Part shown: positions 1 through 6,804 of the stretch, piece after piece
How the letters are laid out: each line of letters begins with the position of its first letter
Numbering within the stretch: the stretch's first letter is position 1
NCBI GenBank assembly: GCA_031362985.1
Contig: JANLTO010000004.1
Location: 1 to 64,000 of the forward strand
Origin: SHZL01 sp031362985
Lineage (GTDB): Bacteria > Pseudomonadota > Gammaproteobacteria > Xanthomonadales > SZUA-36
Length of the DNA stretch: 64,000 nucleotides
Reading direction: 5' to 3'
Made by a program: the position numbers and the translations under genes
Notes under the pieces: generated by a model
The model's input: the letters and a program-made list of their open reading frames with translations, nothing else
Databases searched by the model: none
What the model was told of the DNA's origin: nothing

Positions 1-1955
1 TTGCGTTCGATATAGTCACCCACCATGCCGGATTCGAGCGGACCGGGGCGAAACAGTGCAACCAGGGCCACGATTTCTGCAAAACTGTCCGGTACCAGGC
101 GCCTGATCAGGTCTTTCATGCCACGCGATTCAAGCTGGAAAACGGCCGTGGTTCGGCAGGCCTGCAATAAGGCAAACGTCGCCGGGTCATTCATGGGCAA
201 CTTGTCCAGTTCCACCGGGGCTTCACCCATGACCTGCCGACTCTGGTTGATGGTTTTCAGTGTCCAGTCGATGATGGTCAGGGTTTTGAGGCCCAGGAAG
301 TCGAATTTCACCAGGCCAATCTTTTCCACGTCGTCTTTGTCAAACTGGGTGACACTGCCTCCACCCCCGGGTTCGCAGTACAAAGCAGTAAAATCGGTTA
401 GCCTGGTAGGTGCGATGACTACTCCGCCCGCGTGCTTTCCTGCATTACGCACCAACCCTTCCAGCGACATGGCCAGATCCAGCACGCCGCGCGTATCTTC
501 CTCTTCGTCGTAACGCTTCTTCAGGGCGGGTTCTTCCTTAAGCGCTTTTTCCAAAGTTATTCCAAGAGTTAACGGAATCAGCTTGGCAATGCTGTCGACA
601 AATCCATACCCCTGCCCAAGGACGCGCCCGCAATCGCGCACCACCGCTTTGGCTGCCATGGAGCCATAAGTTATGATTTGAGCCACCTGGTCGCGGCCAT
701 AGGTGCGCGCTACGTAGTCAATCACCAGATCGCGTTTTTCCATGCAGAAATCGATATCGAAGTCGGGCATGGAGATGCGTTCCGGGTTGAGGAACCGTTC
801 GAAGAGCAGTTCATGCTCCAGGGGATCAAGGTCGGTTATGCCGAGGGCGTAAGCCACCAGAGACCCGGCGCCTGAGCCCCGGCCGGGCCCAACGGGGATG
901 TCATTGGTGCGCGCCCAGCGGATGAAGTCCGCCACGATCAGAAAATAGCCTGGAAAGCCCATGCCATTAATTACGTTCAGTTCAAGGTTCAGCCGTTCGG
1001 AATAATCCAGCATTGAATGCTGCCCGGCAGGCGGTCGCTTGAGCAGCCGGCCATGCAAGCCCTGCTCTGATTCCTTGCGTAAGTACTCTTCAACTTCCAT
1101 CCCATCCGGCGTAGGGAAAGCCGGCAGGTGATAGCGGTCAAATTCCATCTCAAGACTGCAGCGTTGAGCAATGTGGTAGGAATTCTCCAGAGCCTCGGGC
1201 AAGTCGGCGAAAAGCGCGTGCATTTCTGCCGGGCTCTTTAGGTACTGTTCCTCCGAATAGCGGGTCTCGCGCCGCTTGTCGGATAGCAGGCGGCCTTCGT
1301 GGATGCACACCCTGGCCTCGTGTGCGCGAAAGTCTTTACGCAGCAGGAAACGCACGTCATTGGTGGCCACGATGGGGCAGTGACTGCGCGCCGCCAGGTC
1401 CAGAGCCAAAGGCTCAAGCCGTGCATCCTGTTCGCGTAATGTCCGCTGGATTTCCATGTAAAAGCGGTCGGGGAAATCCCGCATCCAGCAGTCAAGCAGT
1501 TGCCGGGCACGATTCGGGTGATCATTGAGTATGGCTTGGGCAATGTCGCCATCATTGCCGCCGGACAGGGCAATCAAACCCTGGGCATGTTCTTGAACCC
1601 ACTCACGACGCACATGCGGCGCACCCTGGTATTGCCCCTCCTGGTAACCGCGGGTCAGCAGCTGGCACAGGTTCAGGTAGCCTTCGCGGTTTTGGCACAA
1701 CAGCACCAAGCGGGAAACCTGGCCCGGATCTTCGGCTGTGTTGAGCAACATATCGGCGCCGATAATCGGCTTGATTCCCGCTTGCTGGGCCGCCCGGTAA
1801 AACTTGACCAGCCCAAACAGATTCTGCTGGTCGGTAATCGCAATAGCCGGCATGCCCAATTCGCGCACTTTATTGACCAACGGCCCGATCCGAACTGTGC
1901 CATCCACCAGGGAATATTCGGTATGCAGGTGCAGATGGACAAAAGGATGGTGCAT
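1..1955 (-). CDS. dnaE: DNA polymerase III alpha subunit, 3' end outside window
   Basis: Replicative polymerase catalytic subunit, acting in the cytoplasmic replisome. The minus-strand frame is open from the ATG at 1955 to the window edge, about 650 codons, roughly the first half of the usual ~1160-residue protein. It opens with the PHP-domain motif HLHTEYSLVDG. It contains the polymerase signature GPGRGSGAGSLVAYALG followed by PDFDIDFC, whose two aspartates match the catalytic pair of E. coli DnaE. The frame is also open upstream of 1955, so a slightly longer protein with an unusual start is possible. A palindromic repeat lies about 80 bases upstream of the start. Confidence 0.96.
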   Translation of the reverse strand, partial: MHHPFVHLHLHTEYSLVDGTVRIGPLVNKVRELGMPAIAITDQQNLFGLVKFYRAAQQAGIKPIIGADMLLNTAEDPGQVSRLVLLCQNREGYLNLCQLLTRGYQEGQYQGAPHVRREWVQEHAQGLIALSGGNDGDIAQAILNDHPNRARQLLDCWMRDFPDRFYMEIQRTLREQDARLEPLALDLAARSHCPIVATNDVRFLLRKDFRAHEARVCIHEGRLLSDKRRETRYSEEQYLKSPAEMHALFADLPEALENSYHIAQRCSLEMEFDRYHLPAFPTPDGMEVEEYLRKESEQGLHGRLLKRPPAGQHSMLDYSERLNLELNVINGMGFPGYFLIVADFIRWARTNDIPVGPGRGSGAGSLVAYALGITDLDPLEHELLFERFLNPERISMPDFDIDFCMEKRDLVIDYVARTYGRDQVAQIITYGSMAAKAVVRDCGRVLGQGYGFVDSIAKLIPLTLGITLEKALKEEPALKKRYDEEEDTRGVLDLAMSLEGLVRNAGKHAGGVVIAPTRLTDFTALYCEPGGGGSVTQFDKDDVEKIGLVKFDFLGLKTLTIIDWTLKTINQSRQVMGEAPVELDKLPMNDPATFALLQACRTTAVFQLESRGMKDLIRRLVPDSFAEIVALVALFRPGPLESGMVGDYIER

Positions 1956-2034
1956 GAACTTGATGGGAATCTGCCTGGAGTGATTGCTGGATTCTACCCG
2001 CAAACTGCCAGGTATGTTTGCCGGGCAGAAGGAT

Positions 2035-2125
2035 TAGCAGGGGTCAGTAGCAGGGGTCAGAGAACCATTTTCCAGAAAAATGGTTCTTGGGAAAAGGTTC
2101 TCTCAGAAAATGGTTCTCTGACCCC
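2035..2125. repeat. Palindromic repeat with GGGGTCAGAG arms (copy 1)
   Basis: Two perfect 20-base inverted arms (2053-2072 and 2106-2125) begin with GGGGTCAGAG and end with CTCTGACCCC. The arms enclose two more partial copies of the inner GGTTCT segment, so alternative hairpins are possible. A 13-base direct repeat, TAGCAGGGGTCAG, is present in tandem at 2035-2047 and 2048-2060. The same core occurs at 51786-51872. The architecture resembles REP-like palindromes mobilised by Y1 (RAYT/IS200-like) transposases. That link is inference, since no transposase lies in this window. Confidence 0.8.
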
Positions 2126-2167
2126 ATTGAAATGTGGTAAATTGCGCGCCCCTGTAGTAATGAATTT

Positions 2168-2242
2168 GGGCGCGTAGCTCAGCGGTAGAGCACTGTGTTG
2201 ACATCGCAGGGGTCACTGGTTCGATCCCAGTCGTGCCCACCA
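2168..2242 (+). tRNA. tRNA-Val (GAC)
   Basis: A complete cloverleaf is visible. The acceptor strands GGGCGCG and CGTGCCC pair, the anticodon stem CTGTG/CGCAG closes the loop TTGACAT, and the T-arm carries GGTTCGATCCC. The anticodon GAC reads valine GUC codons. The CCA end is encoded. Its position directly upstream of thrS matches the arrangement in Pseudomonas. Confidence 0.97.
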
Positions 2243-2264
2243 TTTGATTAGTATGTGTTGCAGG

Positions 2265-2301
2265 CCGGGTTTATTAAGTCAGCTGGTTTAATAGAACCCG
2301 G
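2265..2301 (+). terminator. Hairpin after tRNA-Val
   Basis: The arm CCGGGTTTATTAA (2265-2277) pairs with TTAATAGAACCCGG (2288-2301), leaving one bulged base. It is followed by a short T-rich stretch (ATTTTG). It could end the tRNA-Val transcript or form part of the thrS leader. The 1956-2413 stretch otherwise holds only the repeat, the tRNA and the next hairpin. Confidence 0.45.
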
Positions 2302-2348
2302 TCCATTTTGTAAGGATTACGATACCGGTCCGCAAGGCGATTGAGGTG

Positions 2349-2369
2349 GGGCGCTTTGCGCCCATTTTT
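2349..2369 (+). terminator. Terminator-like hairpin in the thrS leader
   Basis: The GC stem GGGCGC (2349-2354) and GCGCCC (2358-2363) closes a TTT loop and is followed by ATTTTT, the form of an intrinsic terminator. It lies 45 bases before the thrS start, so transcripts from upstream would end here unless read through. It could be an attenuator. No leader peptide or T-box was recognised. Confidence 0.6.
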
Positions 2370-2413
2370 GTCCCGTATACGCCCCCGCGCGCTTAAATCT
2401 AACAGGAAGAATC

Positions 2414-4333
2414 ATGCCGGTCATCACTTTACCGGACGGAAGCCAAAGGAAATTTGACAGCGCGACTTCGGTCATGGAGGTAGCTGCCGCCATCGGTCCC
2501 GGCCTGGCCAAGGCCACTCTCGCAGGAGAAGTGAACGGAGTACTGCGCGACGCAAGTTTTTGCATCGATGCAGATGCCACGGTGCGTATCATCACGGGAA
2601 CGGATACAGCCGGACTCGAAATCATTCGCCATTCAACCGCTCACCTGTTGGCGCAGGCGGTCAAGAGGCTCTATCCCCAGGCGCAGGTGACTATTGGTCC
2701 CGTAATCGAAGACGGGTTCTACTACGATTTTTCTTACCCCCCCGGCTTTACCCCTGAAGACCTCGACCACATTGCCAACGAGATGCGCCGGATTGTCAGG
2801 GATAATCTGCCGGTTTCGCGGGAAGTCATGAGCCGTGGCGAGGCTGTGCAGTACTTTAGCCAACTGGGCGAAGCCTACAAGGCAGAAATCATTGAAGCCA
2901 TTCCGGGGGACCAGGAGATCAGCCTGTACCGGCAGGGTGAATTTATCGATTTGTGTCGCGGACCACACGCTCCGGAAACGGGGCGCCTCGGCGAGTTCAG
3001 GCTGATGCGCCTGGCGGGCGCGTATTGGCGGGGCGATAGTAAGAATGAAATGCTGCAGCGCATTTATGGAACCGCCTGGGCTACGAAGAGAGACCTTGAG
3101 GCCTACCTGTTCCGGCTTGAGGAAGCTGAAAAGCGGGATCACCGGCGCCTGGGCAAACAACTGGGACTGTTTCATTTTCAGGAAGAAGCGCCCGGTATGG
3201 TGTTCTGGCATGACCACGGTTGGCGGATTTACACCGTAATTCAGTCCTACATGCGCGGATTGCTGCGAGAAAACGGCTACAAAGAAGTAAATACACCGCA
3301 AGTGGTGGATATATCCCTGTGGCAAAAGTCCGGGCATGCCGAAAAATTCATCCAGAATATGTTTGTCACCGAGTCCGAAAACCGCATGTATGCAGTAAAG
3401 CCGATGAATTGCCCCTGCCATGTGCAAATCTTCAACCAGGGCCTGGTCAGCTACCGCGACCTGCCATTGCGCTTTGCGGAATTCGGTTCCTGTCATCGTA
3501 ATGAGCCCTCCGGAGCGCTGCATGGCCTGATGCGCGTGCGCGCTTTCACCCAGGACGATGCGCATATTTTTTGCACCGAGGAGCAGGTGCAGGCGGAATC
3601 AGCAGCATTCATCGCCTTGCTCTACCGGGTTTACCGTGATTTCGGCTTTACCGACGTGCTGGTCAAACTGTCCACGCGTCCAGCCAATCGGATTGGCGAT
3701 GAAGCACAGTGGGACCGCGCCGAGAGTACATTGGCAGCGGCGCTGGATGGGGCAGGCATCGGATGGGAGGAAAATCCGGGGGAGGGCGCCTTTTACGGTC
3801 CCAAGATAGAGTTCTCACTGAAGGACACTATTGGCCGGATATGGCAATGCGGCACCTTGCAAATCGATTTTTTCATGCCGGAACGCCTGGGCGCCACCTA
3901 TATCGATGATCAGAGCAGCAAGCAGGTGCCGGTGATGCTGCACCGGGCCATCCTTGGTTCATTGGAACGGTTTATTGGAATTCTCATAGAAAACTACGCG
4001 GGGGCCTTTCCTTGCTGGCTTGCCCCGGTGCAGGTCAAGGTCCTCAATATCAGCGAGAAGCAGAGCGATTACTGTAAATCTGTGAGCCAAGTGCTTAGAA
4101 ATAAAGGCTTCCGGGTGGATTCAGACTTGAGAAACGAAAAGATCGGCTTTAAAATCCGCGAGCACACTATGGCCAAGGTTCCTTTTCTGCTGGTTATTGG
4201 CGACCGGGAAGTTGAAAGCCAGGAAGTGACTGTGCGTACTCGCGCAGGCGAAGATCTGGGGAACATGAACCTGCAGGATTTCATGACACACCTCGCCGGG
4301 GACATAGAACGGCGGGGACTGGTTGCAAACTAA
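2414..4333 (+). CDS. thrS: Threonyl-tRNA synthetase
   Basis: Class II aminoacyl-tRNA synthetase charging tRNA-Thr in the cytoplasm. The 639-residue length is normal. It begins with a TGS domain (about residues 1-62), then the editing domain, the catalytic core and an anticodon-binding C-terminus. Zinc-site elements MNCPCH, the histidine of FTQDDAHIFC and VPVMLHRAILGS are all present. The ATG at 2414 follows an AACAGGAAG ribosome site. It is the first gene of the thrS-infC-rpmI-rplT cluster, and infC follows after 14 bases. E. coli ThrS represses its own mRNA. Here the visible leader element is the hairpin at 2349-2369. Confidence 0.98.
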   Translation: MPVITLPDGSQRKFDSATSVMEVAAAIGPGLAKATLAGEVNGVLRDASFCIDADATVRIITGTDTAGLEIIRHSTAHLLAQAVKRLYPQAQVTIGPVIEDGFYYDFSYPPGFTPEDLDHIANEMRRIVRDNLPVSREVMSRGEAVQYFSQLGEAYKAEIIEAIPGDQEISLYRQGEFIDLCRGPHAPETGRLGEFRLMRLAGAYWRGDSKNEMLQRIYGTAWATKRDLEAYLFRLEEAEKRDHRRLGKQLGLFHFQEEAPGMVFWHDHGWRIYTVIQSYMRGLLRENGYKEVNTPQVVDISLWQKSGHAEKFIQNMFVTESENRMYAVKPMNCPCHVQIFNQGLVSYRDLPLRFAEFGSCHRNEPSGALHGLMRVRAFTQDDAHIFCTEEQVQAESAAFIALLYRVYRDFGFTDVLVKLSTRPANRIGDEAQWDRAESTLAAALDGAGIGWEENPGEGAFYGPKIEFSLKDTIGRIWQCGTLQIDFFMPERLGATYIDDQSSKQVPVMLHRAILGSLERFIGILIENYAGAFPCWLAPVQVKVLNISEKQSDYCKSVSQVLRNKGFRVDSDLRNEKIGFKIREHTMAKVPFLLVIGDREVESQEVTVRTRAGEDLGNMNLQDFMTHLAGDIERRGLVAN

Positions 4334-4347
4334 CGGGAGAATTTCAC

Positions 4348-4866
4348 ATCGCAAGCGGGAAAGAAACGAGACGTAACGACGAAATTACTGCGCCCCAGGT
4401 TCGGGTAATCGATGCCGAGGGTGAACAGGCCGGGATAATGACTATTGGGGCTGCGCTGAGTCTTGCCGAGTTGGGAGGCCTGGATCTGGTGGAAATTGCG
4501 CCGAACGGCGAGCCTCCGGTCTGTCGGATCATGGATTTCGGCAAATATCGGTTTGAGCAGCAGAAGAAAAATCAGTCTGCAAAGAAAAAACAAAAGCAGG
4601 TACAGATCAAGGAAGTAAAGTTCCGCCCCGGCACTGAAATTGCGGATTACCAGGTAAAAATGCGCAATGTGCGGCGTTTCCTGGAAGAAGGCGACAAGGT
4701 CAAGATCACTTTGCGCTTTCGTGGTCGCGAAATGGCTCACCAGGAACTGGGCACTGCCATGCTCAAGCGGGTAGAAGAAGATCTGGCCAGCGAAATCACC
4801 GTCGAGCAGTTCCCGCGTATCGAGGGGCGGCAGATGGTGATGATGATCAGTCCCAAAAAGACCTGA
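4348..4866 (+). CDS. infC: Translation initiation factor IF-3, apparent AUC start
   Basis: IF-3 binds the 30S subunit and rejects non-canonical start codons. The first ATG in frame (4438) would delete the conserved N-terminal stretch DEITAPQVRVIDAEGE, which is clearly coded upstream. Between the thrS stop at 4333 and that stretch there is no ATG, GTG or TTG in frame. An ATC at 4348 stands eight bases after GGGAG, giving a 172-residue protein close to the 180 of E. coli IF-3. E. coli infC starts with AUU and is thereby autoregulated, and the same logic fits here. The body carries EIAPNGEPPVCRIMDFGKY and RGREMAHQELG. Confidence 0.95.
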   Translation: MASGKETRRNDEITAPQVRVIDAEGEQAGIMTIGAALSLAELGGLDLVEIAPNGEPPVCRIMDFGKYRFEQQKKNQSAKKKQKQVQIKEVKFRPGTEIADYQVKMRNVRRFLEEGDKVKITLRFRGREMAHQELGTAMLKRVEEDLASEITVEQFPRIEGRQMVMMISPKKT

Positions 4867-5051
4867 TTTTTCAGTTACGGTTCCTTGCGGTGAGGAATTG
4901 AGGTAAACTGCGCGGTCCCCAGCGTAGGCTGTAGAGTAATGCCGGGACAAAAGAAGCGGTGCCAAGCAACAGCAAAAGTGTCACTCGCGTGACCGCTTGA
5001 GCAACGTGTCTTAATAAACAGCCCCAAATAAGGGGCCGAAGGAGTACCACC

Positions 5052-5249
5052 ATGCCCAAGATGAAAACCAATCGGGGCGCGGCCAAGCGTTTCAAGAAAA
5101 CCGCTTCCGGCGCATTCAAGCGCGGCCACGCCTTTCACAGTCATATCCTGACCAAAAAATCGCAGAAGCGTAAGCGCGGCTTGCGAGGCACAGCCATGGT
5201 TGATGCCTCAGACCACAAGTCCATCAAGCGCATGCTGCCCTACGTTTAA
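5052..5249 (+). CDS. rpmI: 50S ribosomal protein bL35
   Basis: This 65-residue, highly basic protein begins MPKMKTNRGAAKRFKKTASG, the family signature. The ATG follows AAGGAG with good spacing. The 185-base gap after infC contains a small hairpin, GCCCC/GGGGC, at 5021-5036 right before the ribosome site. In E. coli, L20 represses this rpmI-rplT pair through leader RNA structure, so this gap is the natural place to look for such control. No L20 site was demonstrated here. Confidence 0.98.
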   Translation: MPKMKTNRGAAKRFKKTASGAFKRGHAFHSHILTKKSQKRKRGLRGTAMVDASDHKSIKRMLPYV

Positions 5250-5266
5250 ATTAGGAGATCAGGAAA

Positions 5267-5623
5267 ATGGCAAGAGTAAAACGGGGCGTCACAGCTAGAG
5301 CCCGACACAAGAAAGTTCTGGATGAAGCCAAAGGTTATTACGGCGCCCGCCGCAAAGTGTACCGGGTTGCCAAGCAGGCAGTCATCAAGGCTGGTCAGTA
5401 TGCGTACCGCGACCGTCGCCAGCGGAAGCGCCAGTTCCGCAGCCTGTGGATCGTGCGCATCAACGCCGCCGCGCGTGAGTTTGGTTTGTCTTACAGTCGC
5501 TTCATGGACGGCCTCAACCGGGCCGAGATACAAGTGGATCGCAAAGTATTGGCCGATCTTGCAGTACACGATCTGGCCGCGTTCGGAGTTCTGGCTGAAA
5601 AAGCCAAGGCCAGCTTGGGATAA
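5267..5623 (+). CDS. rplT: 50S ribosomal protein bL20
   Basis: A 118-residue 23S rRNA-binding assembly protein of the large subunit. It starts MARVKRGVTARARHKKVLD and includes AKGYYGARRKVYRVAKQAV and the conserved RDRRQRKRQFRSLWI stretch. The ATG follows TTAGGAGATCAGG. It lies 17 bases after rpmI, so the two are surely cotranscribed. The C-terminal half is the part that binds leader mRNA in known autoregulation. Confidence 0.98.
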   Translation: MARVKRGVTARARHKKVLDEAKGYYGARRKVYRVAKQAVIKAGQYAYRDRRQRKRQFRSLWIVRINAAAREFGLSYSRFMDGLNRAEIQVDRKVLADLAVHDLAAFGVLAEKAKASLG

Positions 5624-5735
5624 CGCTATAAAAGGTCCGGGCATTCACATACCCGGACACGTCCCGTTCGCTGCACTCATGAACCGGTTCGGGCTAGTTT
5701 GAGGGCAGGGTATGCTTCAGGGCGGTTGACCAAGT

Positions 5736-5766
5736 AAGGAAGGGCCTGTGCTCTTCCTTTTTTTTT
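5736..5766 (+). terminator. Intrinsic terminator or attenuator before pheS
   Basis: A 10-base stem with one G-T pair (AAGGAAGGGC at 5736-5745, GCTCTTCCTT at 5750-5759) closes a CTGT loop, and nine consecutive T residues (5758-5766) run off its 3' side. It ends 15 bases before the pheS start. A second perfect 7-base stem, GTCCGGG/CCCGGAC, sits upstream at 5635-5658. E. coli pheST is attenuated at a comparable site with a Phe-rich leader peptide. No such peptide is evident here. Confidence 0.85.
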
Positions 5767-5781
5767 CGGGAATCAGGCACA

Positions 5782-6780
5782 TTGGATACAATCAAGGAAA
5801 TTCAGCACCGCGCCCGCGCAGAAATTGCGGACTGCCAGGAATTACAGCGCCTGGACGAATTGCGGGTGGCGTATCTCGGCAAGAAGGGAGAGATCACGGC
5901 GCAGCTGAAAGCCCTTGCGCACCTCGATCCGGGGCAGAGGAAAGCATTCGGAGCTGCGGTCAACGTCGCACGCGATGACCTGACGCTGGCCATAGCCGAT
6001 CGAAAACGGGTGCTGGAGGCGGAGGCGCTTGAGGCCCTGCTAATGAGCCAGAGAGTGGATGTAAGTCTGCCTGGCAGGGGTGAGCAACGTGGCGGATTGC
6101 ACCCGGTCACGCGCGCCATGCAACGGGCGGTGGATATATTCTCGCGGCTGGGTTTTGACGTAGCCACCGGGCCGGAAATTGAACAGGATTATTACAACTT
6201 CGGGGCATTGAATTTCCCCGAGCATCATCCAGCGCGGGCCATGCACGACACGTTTTATTTCGGCGATGGGCGCTTGCTGAGAACGCATACATCACCTGTG
6301 CAAATACGCGTGATGGAGCAACAGGACCCACCCTATCGCATCATCGCGCCCGGTAAGGTTTACCGCAGCGATTCGGATCAGACACACACTCCCATGTTTC
6401 ACCAGATCGAAGGCTTGCTGGTGGGTGAGGGCGTGAGCATGGCTGACCTAAAGGGCCTTTTGCACGCCTTCGTGAATGCGTTTTTCGAGCGTTCGCTGGC
6501 CATGCGCTTCCGCCCATCCTATTTTCCGTTCACCGAGCCTTCCGCTGAAGTAGATATCAGGTGGGAGAAAGGCGACGGCGCTGCGCCGGGCTGGTTGGAA
6601 ATCCTTGGTTGCGGCATGGTTCACCCCAACGTGCTCAGGGCGTGTAACGTCGATCCGGAACGCTATTCCGGCTATGCCTTCGGCATGGGCGTTGAACGCA
6701 TCGCGATGTTGCGTTACGGCGTGACCGATCTGCGCCATTTTTATGAAAATGATCTGCAGTTCCTGCGTCAGTTCCACTGA
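5782..6780 (+). CDS. pheS: Phenylalanyl-tRNA synthetase alpha subunit
   Basis: Catalytic subunit of the alpha2beta2 synthetase that charges tRNA-Phe. The 332 residues match the usual length. An N-terminal coiled coil (about 1-85) is followed by the class II core, with RTHTSPVQIRVM, HQIEGLLV, the GCGMVHPNVL segment and the motif 3 FGMGVERIAMLRYG near the end. The best-placed start is a TTG at 5782 (MDTIKEIQ). No ATG or GTG lies nearby in frame. Expression depends on read-through of the hairpin just upstream. pheT follows after 24 bases. Confidence 0.97.
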   Translation: MDTIKEIQHRARAEIADCQELQRLDELRVAYLGKKGEITAQLKALAHLDPGQRKAFGAAVNVARDDLTLAIADRKRVLEAEALEALLMSQRVDVSLPGRGEQRGGLHPVTRAMQRAVDIFSRLGFDVATGPEIEQDYYNFGALNFPEHHPARAMHDTFYFGDGRLLRTHTSPVQIRVMEQQDPPYRIIAPGKVYRSDSDQTHTPMFHQIEGLLVGEGVSMADLKGLLHAFVNAFFERSLAMRFRPSYFPFTEPSAEVDIRWEKGDGAAPGWLEILGCGMVHPNVLRACNVDPERYSGYAFGMGVERIAMLRYGVTDLRHFYENDLQFLRQFH

Positions 6781-6804
6781 TAAATCACCAGGCCACAGTT
6801 CAAA

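Noticed and set aside
1500..2177. Plus-strand 225-codon frame over the dnaE start
   Set aside because: It is the antisense shadow of dnaE, which is unmistakable on the minus strand.
5748..5978. Frame reading MLFLFFSGIR over the pheS hairpin T-run, like a Phe-rich leader peptide
   Set aside because: Its Phe codons come from the T-run of the hairpin itself, it overlaps pheS out of frame for over 190 bases and has no ribosome site, so it is not a leader of the pheM type.
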